Shown here: positions 52,975 to 61,181 of the stretch, one piece after another
How the letters are laid out: every line of letters begins with the position of its first letter
Position numbering within the stretch: the stretch's first letter is position 1
DNA from: an uncultured Ruminococcus sp.
GTDB taxonomy: Bacteria > Bacillota > Clostridia > Oscillospirales > Ruminococcaceae
DNA length: 64,000 nucleotides
NCBI GenBank assembly: GCA_910576995.1
Contig: CAJTLC010000002.1
Span: 97,941-161,940 of the forward strand
Reading direction: 5' to 3'
Position numbers and translations under genes: made by a program
Notes under the pieces: generated by a model
What the model was told of the DNA's origin: nothing
Seen by the model: only the letters and a program-made list of their open reading frames with translations
Database searches by the model: none

Positions 52975-53733
52975 TTATCGCATAAAAAGACAGCATCTTA
53001 TTTGTTCTGCAAGGCATTTCATCTGGTGTATCCCTTTTTTCTGCGATGTGATTATTTCATTGAGTATCGGCGTCAGTTCTGGGCAAATTTGGAATCTCAA
53101 GGCATTCTCCGACATTTTGACCGCTCCCTCATGATGAGGTATCATTTCACGAATAAAATCGCAGTTTACACTATTATCAAAGTAAGCGTTTCGCATTTTC
53201 GAAAACATAATTTCAGTTATAACTTTTATATTTTCTTGATAAGCCTGAACGTCGCAGGAACAATTCAAAAGCTGACTACACTGCTCAAGCACCGCTGTCA
53301 TATCAGAAATACTTTGAGTTTGTTCATTGATAATTCTTTCTGCAATCTCCTTCAATTCGGAATTTTCTGTATATTTCAGAATGTTTTCCGACATCTCTAT
53401 AGCCGCTCTGTGATGCGGGATCATCTGCACAATAAAATTATGAGAAATGCTGTCGATCAGTTCAGCGCCGCGCATATCCATTATCATTGTATTGAGGATC
53501 TCCTTGTATCTTTGCAAATAAATTTCAAAGCAGTTATCAATCTTGACTATTCTGCATGCGCTTATCTGTGGAGGAATGCTTAACGTCATAATACCGTTGT
53601 AAATTATTTTTACCCTGTCCCCTGATCTGAAATTCAAACAACGTGTATTTACAGCTACTTCACGATCGCCGTCCATATCCAAAACCATCAAGAATCCGTT
53701 TTCAATTCCTAATACCTCGGCGTTCATTATCAT
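52975..53733 (-). CDS. Protein with two DUF305 (HH-type) domains
   Basis: A 252-residue cytosolic protein. Residues about 1-65 form a small beta domain. Two DUF305 units follow, each with the hallmark MIPHH: MIPHHRAAIEMSENIL near residue 103 and MIPHHEGAVKMSENAL near 197. DUF305 proteins are ferritin-like helical bundles often linked with metal, especially copper, handling. Two units in one chain without signal peptide is unusual. GGAGGG precedes ATG 53733. The gene ends in the mobile element A1. A metal-binding role is inferred. Confidence 0.75.
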   Translation of the reverse strand: MIMNAEVLGIENGFLMVLDMDGDREVAVNTRCLNFRSGDRVKIIYNGIMTLSIPPQISACRIVKIDNCFEIYLQRYKEILNTMIMDMRGAELIDSISHNFIVQMIPHHRAAIEMSENILKYTENSELKEIAERIINEQTQSISDMTAVLEQCSQLLNCSCDVQAYQENIKVITEIMFSKMRNAYFDNSVNCDFIREMIPHHEGAVKMSENALRFQICPELTPILNEIITSQKKGIHQMKCLAEQIRCCLFMR

Positions 53734-53831
53734 AGAAAGCCCTCCTCGTAAATAATTATAATATCTTATTATAATTATATGTAATTATTAAACATCAAGT
53801 GACAGATATACAAAACTTTTTAAAATTTATA

Positions 53832-53860
53832 TTGATTTTTCGTCAACTATATGTTATAAT
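53832..53860 (+). promoter_or_regulatory. Promoter of the GDSL-dockerin gene
   Basis: TTGATT at 53832-53837, 17-bp spacer, TATAAT at 53855-53860, 35 bp before the start codon. Confidence 0.65.
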
Positions 53861-53894
53861 TTTATTATAATATTTAAAGAGGGAGAAATTATCT

Positions 53895-55316
53895 ATGAAT
53901 AAACAATTAAAAAAAATAATCGCAGCTACAGCTGCTATGTCCACTATGATCGCTGCCTTAAACTGCTTTACGGCAAACGCATCAATGATCGAGCCTAATC
54001 CCGTTATCAGCCGAAACTGTCCGTCATATTCAGGCAGCGGAGACGCTAAATCAGCAAACGACGAACATTATTTCTCATTCTGCTTCATGACTTCGCCTGA
54101 TTACCTTGCTTATGATCTTTCTGAAGTTCCAGATGCAGATAAAAAGCAAGTTATCGCTGTTTGGTACAACACAAGCGCTTTTGACAACATCGGAAATTAT
54201 GCCAACCGTAATATGGAACCCTCGGATTATACCATTGAAGTAAATGCAGCCTCCGGCGGTAAATATCCCGAAGAAGGCTGGGAAATTGTTGAAACAGTTG
54301 CCGAAAATACTCTTTCATCACGTCAACATCTTATTTCCATGGAGGGTTACAATTGGATACGCCTAAATATTTCAAAATCTGATGGTCAAGAAGGCAAAAC
54401 TGCATCGATTAATTTTGATATTCACAGCGTTTCGAATGGAGTATCGGACAGCTGGCTCTTTCTTGGCGATTCGATTACTGCGGGCGGTATGAACAATTGT
54501 TATGGAACAGGATTCGCAACCCATATAAACATGATTGACAACAAATATTTTCCTATACAGGAAAATGGAGGAATCGGCGGAATTTTAAGCAGTGACGGAA
54601 AAGAGAATATTGATCGCTGGCTTTCGATTTCTCATGCTAAGTATGTCAGTATTGCATATGGAACTAATGATTGCTGGGGCAAAGATTATCTCACGCAAGA
54701 ATATTACGATAATACAAAATATATGATCGACGCGATCCTTAATGCCGGCAAAGTTCCTGTTCTTCCTAAAATTCCCGCATCCACAAATGCAGATGTCAAG
54801 GATAATGTTCCGCTGTATAACGCCATGATCGATAAACTTTATGAAGAATACGGCGACAAATTGATAAAAGGTCCTGATTTTCAAAGTTTTTTCGAAGAGC
54901 ATCCGGACTATCTCAGCGGAGACGGAGTGCATCCTTCCGATGTAGGATATGCTGAAATGCGTGTAAAGTGGGCAAAATGTATGTATGAAAGAGTGTATAC
55001 TGCTTACGCTCCCGATGATCTGCAGACCTCCACAACGACTACTTCGCCTATAACTTCAACAACTACTTCTACCGAAACTACAATAAACGTGTCGCAAATC
55101 ATCGGCGATGCAAATTGTGATGGCAAAGTTGAGATTGCCGATGCTACACTTATTCTTCAATACCTCACCAATAAAGACGAATATAACCTTACTGATCAGG
55201 GCATGGTAAACGCCGATTGCAGCAATGTCGGAGACGGAGTTACAGCTCAAGACGCTCTTGCGATTCAAAAACTCGATGCAGGAGTAATTAAATCTTTGCC
55301 TGAGAGTTCAAATTGA
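53895..55316 (+). CDS. Secreted SGNH/GDSL esterase with C-terminal dockerin
   Basis: A 473-residue cellulosomal enzyme candidate. Signal peptide ends near residue 30 (ANA). A beta-sandwich region (about 40-180) is followed by an SGNH hydrolase: Ser193 in FLGDSITAGG, GTND at 256-259, and Asp343/His346 in GDGVHPSDVG. A Thr/Ser linker (about 375-400) leads to a dockerin with two loops (GDANCDGKVEIADATLILQ; ADCSNVGDGVTAQDALAIQ). Such enzymes usually deacetylate xylan or other plant polymers. GAGGGAG precedes the ATG. Esterase activity is inferred from the triad. Confidence 0.88.
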   Translation: MNKQLKKIIAATAAMSTMIAALNCFTANASMIEPNPVISRNCPSYSGSGDAKSANDEHYFSFCFMTSPDYLAYDLSEVPDADKKQVIAVWYNTSAFDNIGNYANRNMEPSDYTIEVNAASGGKYPEEGWEIVETVAENTLSSRQHLISMEGYNWIRLNISKSDGQEGKTASINFDIHSVSNGVSDSWLFLGDSITAGGMNNCYGTGFATHINMIDNKYFPIQENGGIGGILSSDGKENIDRWLSISHAKYVSIAYGTNDCWGKDYLTQEYYDNTKYMIDAILNAGKVPVLPKIPASTNADVKDNVPLYNAMIDKLYEEYGDKLIKGPDFQSFFEEHPDYLSGDGVHPSDVGYAEMRVKWAKCMYERVYTAYAPDDLQTSTTTTSPITSTTTSTETTINVSQIIGDANCDGKVEIADATLILQYLTNKDEYNLTDQGMVNADCSNVGDGVTAQDALAIQKLDAGVIKSLPESSN

Positions 55317-55435
55317 CCTGTTCAATAATTGGAAAATTCTGAATGCTGCAAGGTTTTTGGCATAAGATAAGGCACTTTTCACTATTATATCATATCGTCG
55401 TATGGTGATGACGATGACGCGGACAAATTAATTTT

Positions 55436-55533
55436 AGAACCTGTCTACATAGAAATTATGTGCGGATTTTTGACGCAGCAATTGTCAAAATTTGCTAAAA
55501 AGACGTGCAGAATTTCCTATGTGGACAGGTTCT
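55436..55533. repeat. MITE-like palindromic element A2
   Basis: 98-bp element with ends AGAACCTGTCTACATAG / CTATGTGGACAGGTTCT, nearly perfect inverted repeats, and the same inner motifs as A1 (TGTGCGGATTTTT, AAGACGTGCAGAATT). It is A1 minus a 48-bp middle piece. The flanking 55317-55435 and 55534-55597 hold no gene. Confidence 0.8.
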
Positions 55534-55597
55534 TATGTCAGCATTACTATATGATTTGCGATGGAGGCGAATATCTAATACTAATCCCAAAAATGTT

Positions 55598-55647
55598 AAT
55601 AGACAAACTTACGGCATAAATTTCATCATACCGTAAGTTTGTCTATT
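55598..55647. terminator. Strong 17-bp hairpin after the ArsC-like gene
   Basis: AATAGACAAACTTACGG (55598-55614) and its exact complement (55631-55647) with a 16-nt loop. On the minus strand a T-rich stretch follows. It may end the ArsC-like transcript. Confidence 0.7.
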
Positions 55648-55660
55648 GTTATTTTAGGAA

Positions 55661-56011
55661 TTAGCATAAAATCTTATTCCATTCAGATTCTTTAAATCCA
55701 ACAAGAACGCTGTTTTCACTTATTAAGATCGGTCGTTTCACAAGCATTCCATCTGTCGCCAATAATCTCAACTGCTCCTCTTCGCTCATTTCAGATAGTT
55801 TTTCTTTGAGCGCCATTGATTTATAAAGAATACCACTGGTATTGAAAAAACGTTTAAGCGGCAGTCCGCTCTTCTTATACCATTCACACAACTCTTCATA
55901 AGTTGGATTATTTCCCTTGATATCGCGTAATTCATAAGTCTGACCATGCTCGTCAAGCCATTTCTGCGCTTTTTTGCAGGTAGTACATTTTGGATAGCAT
56001 ATATATATCAT
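55661..56011 (-). CDS. ArsC/Spx family thioredoxin-fold protein
   Basis: A 116-residue thioredoxin-like protein. The redox motif CTTC (Cys9, Cys12) lies in YPKCTTCKKAQKWLDEHG and the fold continues with NPTYEELCEWYKKSGLPLKRFFNTSG and KRPILI...VGF. It belongs to the ArsC/Spx/MgsR group, whose members reduce arsenate or bind RNA polymerase under stress. Arsenic genes are absent nearby, and the CxxC favours an Spx/YffB-like stress role. AAGGAG precedes ATG. Confidence 0.85.
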   Translation of the reverse strand: MIYICYPKCTTCKKAQKWLDEHGQTYELRDIKGNNPTYEELCEWYKKSGLPLKRFFNTSGILYKSMALKEKLSEMSEEEQLRLLATDGMLVKRPILISENSVLVGFKESEWNKILC

Positions 56012-56075
56012 ACTAATATTCTCCTTTTTAGTCGAAATTGATAAAAAATAAGCGAATCATGTTCAAGCTTCTCCG

Positions 56076-56083
56076 CATATAAT
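56076..56083 (+). promoter_or_regulatory. Possible sigma-E-type -10 element before sigK
   Basis: CATATAAT 39 bp before the sigK start, with GAATCAT about 15 bp upstream. This fits loosely the sporulation sigma-E consensus that drives sigK in other species. Confidence 0.35.
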
Positions 56084-56121
56084 CTTTTATAGATAAAAAT
56101 GCTGATACGGAGGCGCTGCTT

Positions 56122-56805
56122 ATGTTTTTTGAGATCATTAAAAATCTTGTATTTTTCATTCTTCATGTGGATAACACGGGTATGTTCCCGAAACCTCTCT
56201 CAAAATCACGCGAAGAAGAATGCTTTATCAGAATGGCTGAGGGCGATAAATCGGCAAAAAACGAACTGATCGAGCATAATCTTCGGCTTGTGGCTCATAT
56301 TGTTAAAAAATATTCGCAGTCCGCTGCCGAACAGGATGATTTGATCTCCGTCGGCAGCGTCGGATTGATCAAGGCAGTATCCACCTTCGACTATACAAAA
56401 GGCGCAAAATTCGCTACCTATGCCAGTCGCTGTATCGAAAATGAAATTCTGATGAACTATCGCGCCGCAAAAAAATCCGCAGGCGATATCTACATAAACG
56501 AGCCTGTTGAAGTTGACAAAGACGGCAATGCTATGACATTGATCGATCTGATCGACGACGGCGTTGATATACACGAACTTGTTGAACTGAACATACGCTC
56601 AAAACAACTATACAGCTTTCTTGGGAAATGCCTTGATAAGCGCGAATTGGAGATCATGATCTACCGATACGGACTGTATTCGGGTTCGCCGCATACTCAG
56701 AGCGAAACCGCCCAAAAAATGGGCATCTCGCGTTCGTACGTTTCAAGAATCGAGAAAAAAGCTATAAAAAAGCTGCGTGAAATGTACGATCTGTCATCAA
56801 TTTAA
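56122..56805 (+). CDS. sigK: Sporulation sigma factor SigK-like
   Basis: A 227-residue sigma factor of the late mother-cell type. It begins with a hydrophobic segment (IIKNLVFFILHVDN), then GMFPKPLSKSREEECFIRMAEGD, typical of SigK and SigE. Region 2 is NLRLVAHIVKKYSQSAAEQDDLISVGSVGLIKAVSTFDYTKG..., region 4 ends MGISRSYVSRIEKKAIKKL. In the mother cell it directs late spore coat and cortex genes. The gene is uninterrupted; no skin-like element. It ends overlapping 4 nt with the convergent dockerin gene. SigE is the alternative; the start motif favours SigK. Confidence 0.88.
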   Translation: MFFEIIKNLVFFILHVDNTGMFPKPLSKSREEECFIRMAEGDKSAKNELIEHNLRLVAHIVKKYSQSAAEQDDLISVGSVGLIKAVSTFDYTKGAKFATYASRCIENEILMNYRAAKKSAGDIYINEPVEVDKDGNAMTLIDLIDDGVDIHELVELNIRSKQLYSFLGKCLDKRELEIMIYRYGLYSGSPHTQSETAQKMGISRSYVSRIEKKAIKKLREMYDLSSI

Positions 56806-59306
56806 TTTTTCAGCGGCAGGTCAGAAAGTTTATAAATGCCTGCGTCAACTTGCTGTATTGTGAGAGCGTCCTGCGCCGTAACTCCGTCGGCATTTCCTAT
56901 AACATCAGCATTGATAAGCCCCTGCCCGGTCAGCGCATACTCGTCCTTATTCGTAAGATACTGAAGTATAAGCGTAGCGTCGGCAATTTCAACTTTACCA
57001 TCGCAATTTGCATCTCCGGCAAGATAATCTCCTGTTTCGCTTACAACCTCAAGATTGAATGCGACGACTTCTTTTTCAATACCTCCTGCCGAAACTATAG
57101 TTACCGTATATTTCCCGGAATTTGCAGCAGTAAGATCATCCAGTCGAATAGATGCGTCATTTATTCCGTCAAGTAATTCGCCATTCCGCTTCCAGATATA
57201 TTTCGGTTCGCCCGATTCCAGTTCGGCAATTACAGTGTATTCAAGGTTATCGCCGACATTCATGCGATAATTTGTTTCAGATGTCAATACGGAAAAATCC
57301 GCGGGAACAGTACATTTGGGAATGGTCACATCGCTCATTAATTTCCAGTCGTTTCCACTGTCCTGCATAAAAATACGAAGATTGCTTATTTCAGAATTCG
57401 GCTTTAAGCCCATAACTTCAAACGGAATCCTGAATTCTACCATGTCATCTCCCCATTTGCATTGGCAGCCGTTATAACTGTCATGATTAAAATATATAAA
57501 TCCGTTTGAAGCGTAATACAGCCAATACCTCTCCCCTGTCTCATCATAAAGCTGAAGATTGTACACGGGAGCGGCGGCGTCCTGAGGTATATTGCTCATG
57601 AGATAAAGATACTGATCATCTGCTTTTGCATAAATTTTATAACCGGAATCATTGCTTCCTGCGATCATTTCCTCTGTCCATTCCTCGGAAGATGAGATCA
57701 TGCCGTCTACAACTGTTTTCTTGCCTACGTTATAAAATTGAGTCGTAGGATCATCGGAATTTTCCGAAACTGTCAGGGAATTATCAGTCCCCCTGCTTTC
57801 CGCTTCGCCAACAATAAAATTTCCGATGTAATTTGCGCCAAGCGAAGAATTCCAGATATTATCGTTCGCGAAACGAATGCTTCGACCCGTCATATTAGTA
57901 ACCGCAGCAGGCGTTCCCATGCTGAGTTTAAGGTACGCGTTCCATTCGCCCTCTTCAATACTGTCAGGAAGTTTAAAACTTACGGTCTCCTCGCTTTTTG
58001 TACAGGAAAGCCAGTTTCGGGAATCGATATCAGCTTCCGCATAAGCAAATTTTCCGTCCTTTTCGATCAGGATATAACTCTGAGCAGCTGGGATCTGATT
58101 TGCAAAACCTGTATTTTCTACACTGAAATTCACCTGAACTGATCCGCCCTGCCGAGTTTCGGGAGTTATATTCGAATCTCGCAAAACATAGCGATAACCA
58201 AGATGATCTCGGATAAAACTGAAAACAGTCTGACCGTAATACGCCGAATTATCGACATTGCTTACATCATAAGATTCGGAAAATATGTAATCCTTATATA
58301 ATTGAAAAATATTTCCGTTGATGTAACTGAGATGAGTTTTGTACATTTCGGGAATAGCATTTTCAGGAAGATATGTATCGTATTTTTTCGCAAAATCAAT
58401 ATTTCCCGAAAATTCGCCGCCGTAATATGACGTCATAGTTTGATCAGCCAGCCATGCAGTTTCGATTTCACGGTTGGAATATGTTCCAAGATCGGAATCG
58501 CTGCCCATATATCCGTCGTTATAAAGTCCGATGCGGCTTTTATTTTTTTGGATTTCAGACGTATATTTACTTTCCGTGAGACTGTCTATCAATTCGCGGT
58601 TATTAAGATCTTTTCTGGCGATTCCCGCCCACTCTGCGAAAATATCGGGAGTACGTACAGTTACAGGAATCGGTGCAGGCACGGCTTGCAAAAGCGCTTC
58701 AAGAAGCTGTGCCTTATGCTGAACAGAAGTATATTTTCCGCCGTGCTGCTCACCCCATTTGCCAACAAATCCGCATTCAACAAAAGCTATAACATCAGAA
58801 TATTCCTCAAAAATACCGCTGTCTTTAAGCTGTTGAATATGGCGGAGAACCTGATCAAAACTCGCGGGTTCGGGGTTATCCTTTCCCGTTGAATCATATC
58901 TGAAACGCAGCGCAGCCATACAGCCGTTGCTGCGGCAGTTATTCAGTGTTTCAGCCCATGCGTCAAGAAATGTCTGATCAAAATCATAATCCGTTCCGTC
59001 GGTATAAGTGCCGTCATCATTTTTAACGCCGTTCGAGCCGCTTGAAAATCCTCCTATATCAATAAAAAACAGCATAATATCCCCTGTCGGATTATAAATA
59101 TTAGTTTTTCCGGGACTGCAATACGACCATACGGTCGAGGTGTATCCAATGCCAGGATTCCCAATAGTTTCGACTGTTTCCGCATAATTAATTCCGCTGT
59201 CCTTTAACTCCGCATTATTTACCGCATATGTATTCAGCGGCGCTGCTGAGATCATTATAGCTGCAACAATGAATGCAGAAATAGTTTTACTGATAATGCG
59301 CTCCAT
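56802..59306 (-). CDS. Secreted DUF4874/DUF4832 glycan-related protein with C-terminal dockerin
   Basis: An 834-residue exported protein. Signal peptide (ISAFIVAAIMISAAPLNTYA); residues about 38-360 look like DUF4874 (NPGIGYTSTVWSY, ALRFRYDS, VIAFVECGFVGKWGEQHGG), a barrel-like domain of glycan-active proteins; about 370-490 fits DUF4832. A CBM9/DOMON-like part (about 510-660), an Ig-like domain (about 670-760) and a dockerin (about 765-834) follow. The dockerin begins with the same 19 residues as that of the GDSL esterase, GDANCDGKVEIADATLILQ. Substrate unknown. It is likely a cellulosome component. Confidence 0.8.
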   Translation of the reverse strand: MERIISKTISAFIVAAIMISAAPLNTYAVNNAELKDSGINYAETVETIGNPGIGYTSTVWSYCSPGKTNIYNPTGDIMLFFIDIGGFSSGSNGVKNDDGTYTDGTDYDFDQTFLDAWAETLNNCRSNGCMAALRFRYDSTGKDNPEPASFDQVLRHIQQLKDSGIFEEYSDVIAFVECGFVGKWGEQHGGKYTSVQHKAQLLEALLQAVPAPIPVTVRTPDIFAEWAGIARKDLNNRELIDSLTESKYTSEIQKNKSRIGLYNDGYMGSDSDLGTYSNREIETAWLADQTMTSYYGGEFSGNIDFAKKYDTYLPENAIPEMYKTHLSYINGNIFQLYKDYIFSESYDVSNVDNSAYYGQTVFSFIRDHLGYRYVLRDSNITPETRQGGSVQVNFSVENTGFANQIPAAQSYILIEKDGKFAYAEADIDSRNWLSCTKSEETVSFKLPDSIEEGEWNAYLKLSMGTPAAVTNMTGRSIRFANDNIWNSSLGANYIGNFIVGEAESRGTDNSLTVSENSDDPTTQFYNVGKKTVVDGMISSSEEWTEEMIAGSNDSGYKIYAKADDQYLYLMSNIPQDAAAPVYNLQLYDETGERYWLYYASNGFIYFNHDSYNGCQCKWGDDMVEFRIPFEVMGLKPNSEISNLRIFMQDSGNDWKLMSDVTIPKCTVPADFSVLTSETNYRMNVGDNLEYTVIAELESGEPKYIWKRNGELLDGINDASIRLDDLTAANSGKYTVTIVSAGGIEKEVVAFNLEVVSETGDYLAGDANCDGKVEIADATLILQYLTNKDEYALTGQGLINADVIGNADGVTAQDALTIQQVDAGIYKLSDLPLKN

Positions 59307-59330
59307 TCGATCACTCCTTTTTTGCTCAGT

Positions 59331-59388
59331 AAGAGACTGTTTACAGGTTCTTAGTACCTCACAAAAAAGATACTGAACAGACTCTTAG
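59331..59388. repeat. Short palindromic element B
   Basis: TAAGAGACTGTTTA... and ...TGAACAGACTCTTA form an imperfect inverted repeat. The end motif TAAGAGWCTGTTYA also occurs after glyA (45454-45468) and in element F. No gene. Confidence 0.55.
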
Positions 59389-59407
59389 ATGTACGAAACT
59401 TATTCTA

Positions 59408-59560
59408 TACAAACTTACACTTGCGATTGAAGTGAAAGCAGCTGAATAAAGATTTTTCATAGCAAAGCGAAAAAAGTGCGCTGCCGTACATTGACGCTGG
59501 CAAAAGCTATGAGGAATTTTTATCAGCAAACTTGCCTTTATCTCAAGCGGAAGCACTGTA
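59408..59560. repeat. MITE-like palindromic element C2
   Basis: Relative of C1: the arms GCTGAATAAAGATTTTTCAT(AGC) and GCTATGAGGAATTTTTATCA are shared almost base for base with C1, and continue outward as an imperfect inverted repeat. Its core is degenerate compared with C1. No coding frame; between the DUF4832-dockerin gene and element A3. Confidence 0.75.
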
Positions 59561-59690
59561 ATATAATTATTATACTATAAAATCGAAGAAATGTCCAGCA
59601 CATAATATGAACTTTTGAAATTTATATTCATTTTTCTTTCGGAAATAATAGGTTTTATGAAATTCTAAATTTCTACAAAAATTACTCTTT

Positions 59691-59735
59691 TTAGAACCTG
59701 TCTTCATACACTGATCTTGTGAAGACAGGTTCTAA
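59691..59735. repeat. Short palindromic element A3
   Basis: Perfect 16-bp inverted repeat TTAGAACCTGTCTTCA / TGAAGACAGGTTCTAA around a 13-nt loop. The ends match A1 and A2 (AGAACCTGTC), but the interior is lost. The gsh pseudogene begins right after it, so it may mark a deletion or insertion boundary. Confidence 0.7.
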
Positions 59736-59752
59736 GCTGTCCTCTGAAGCGT

Positions 59753-60475
59753 ATGATGCTGTACTCGGGAATACATTTCAATTTTTCTTTTTCAGAGGAG
59801 TATCTGAAAAGTTTTGATACAGACAAAAATACGCTGTATTTTCACTTGCTTAAACAAGTTAGCCGTTACAGCTGGCTGATCGTGCTGCTAACAGCTGCAA
59901 GTCCGATGTACGACCTTTCATTTGACGGTGACGGCAAAAACGGCACGTCCTTCAGCGGATTTGCTTCTATGAGAAACAGCCGCAGAGATTACTGGAATTA
60001 GTTTGTTCCACAGCTAGATTACAGCGATCTAGCGGCATATATTCAGAGTGTTCAGAATTACATAAAAAAGTGGATTTTATTTTTGGCAGGCGAATTATAT
60101 CTGCCTGTGCGCTTAAAGCCGAGAGATGAAAATTCTCTTGATGGTTTGCTCAACAACGGGGTTGACCATATTGAACTGCGTATGTTTGATTTGAATCCGC
60201 TGGAAAAATTGGGTATTGCTCAGGAAGATTTTGATTTTACGCCTTATTTACAGGAACAATTAATCAGAAATCATCAGAATGCGGCTTTGTATGATATTTC
60301 AGACGTATCGATCGACGGCGTTTACATTACTGAAGCCGCCAATAGTTTGCTTGATAAAATAGAAAAATATTTTTAGGATAATTCAGATGCCCGGGATATG
60401 ATCACATATCAGCGTGAAAAATTAAACGTTCAAAGAATCTGCGAAAAGATCAAAGCAGAGAGTGAGATAAATGTG
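59753..60475 (+). pseudogene. Truncated glutamate-cysteine ligase pseudogene
   Basis: Fragment of the C-terminal part of a glutamate-cysteine ligase of the GshA/GshAB type: SGIHFNFSFSEEY, LYFHLLKQVSRYSWLIVLLT, MRNSRRDYWN, LYLPVRLKPRDENSLDG and HIELRMFDLNPL are characteristic. The start of the enzyme is missing. In-frame stop codons TAG at 59999-60001 and at 60374-60376, with readable homologous-looking sequence after them, show it is dead. The region 60476-60774 has no clear gene; one 64-codon frame is unsupported. Confidence 0.8.
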
Positions 60476-60774
60476 TGAACTTCTGGAATTGTCTTCTGCT
60501 CATGAAAGGGATATTCGCGGCTACCTGAAAAATTTTTTCAGTAACGTATAAAGCATCCTCACGTCTGGGGACTTATGCGTGAAAACTACGGTGAAAGAGA
60601 GATTTTCAAGGAGGCGGTATCTTCTGCAGAAAGCAATATAATTGCGAAAATTATAGATAAAACTCCGCCGCAGACTACTGCTTTGGCGCATATTTGTATG
60701 GCAACTATCGGTTCTATAAAGATTGAAAACTGCCATCCTTTCACGCCAAGAGACCATACCGGCAGATAATGGAC

Positions 60775-60999
60775 ATTGATCCTCTGCTTAGGCGGTATCT
60801 CTACCAGCATATGGATATGATCCGGACATGCTTCTGCTTCCAGTAATGTTACTCCATACCAGTTGCAAAGCTGCCTCAGTATCTGTCCGATTTCCAGTCT
60901 CTTCGTCCCGTAAAATACCTTTCTGCGGTATTTCGGTGCAAATACTATATGGTACTTGCAATTCCACTTAGAATGTGATAAACTATGTATGTCATTCAC
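60775..60999 (-). pseudogene. tnpA: IS200-type TnpA transposase remnant
   Basis: The N-terminal half of a Y1 transposase of the IS200/IS605 type: KWNCKYHIVFAPKYRRKVFYG, LEIGQILRQLCNWYGV and the HUH pair His61/His63 in CPDHIHMLVEIPPK. After about residue 73 the sequence no longer resembles the family and the C-terminal part with the nucleophilic Tyr is missing. The start is GTG 60999 with AGGAGG upstream, masked by a hairpin as usual for IS200. Non-functional remnant. Confidence 0.8.
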
Positions 61000-61004
61000 T
61001 TTCT

Positions 61005-61073
61005 AATAACCTCCTTTTGATTATTATTTTGCAGTTGGTAGCCGCAAATTTATTATAATCAAAAGGAGTTATT
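61005..61073 (-). promoter_or_regulatory. Hairpin masking the IS200 tnpA ribosome site
   Basis: Arms 61005-61024 and 61055-61073 pair over 19 bp with one bulged C; one arm holds the AGGAGG of tnpA. IS200 elements use such a structure to keep transposase translation low. Confidence 0.7.
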
Positions 61074-61104
61074 TTTTCAAGACTGATAGCTTTAAGCTTT
61101 TCTG

Positions 61105-61127
61105 AACCCCCGGCCTAGCCGGGGGTT
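61105..61127. mobile_element. IS200-type terminal palindrome
   Basis: AACCCCCGGC-CTA-GCCGGGGGTT, 10-bp perfect arms with a 3-nt loop, the subterminal palindrome typical of IS200/IS605 ends. It defines the surviving end next to the tRNA terminator; the other end is lost. Confidence 0.75.
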
Positions 61128-61140
61128 TTCTAAATACAAT

Positions 61141-61180
61141 AAAAACGCACCCAACGATTGTATAATTCGTTGGGTGCGTT
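61141..61180 (-). terminator. Terminator of the intron-containing tRNA-Leu gene
   Basis: Perfect 14-bp stem AACGCACCCAACGA / TCGTTGGGTGCGTT with a 9-nt loop; on the minus strand it begins 1 nt after the CCA end and ends in a T-run. Confidence 0.9.
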
Positions 61181-61181
61181 A

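Noticed and set aside
60575..60769. 64-codon plus-strand frame between the gsh pseudogene and the IS200 remnant
   Set aside because: No ribosome site or recognised family; it crosses the transposase remnant in antisense.
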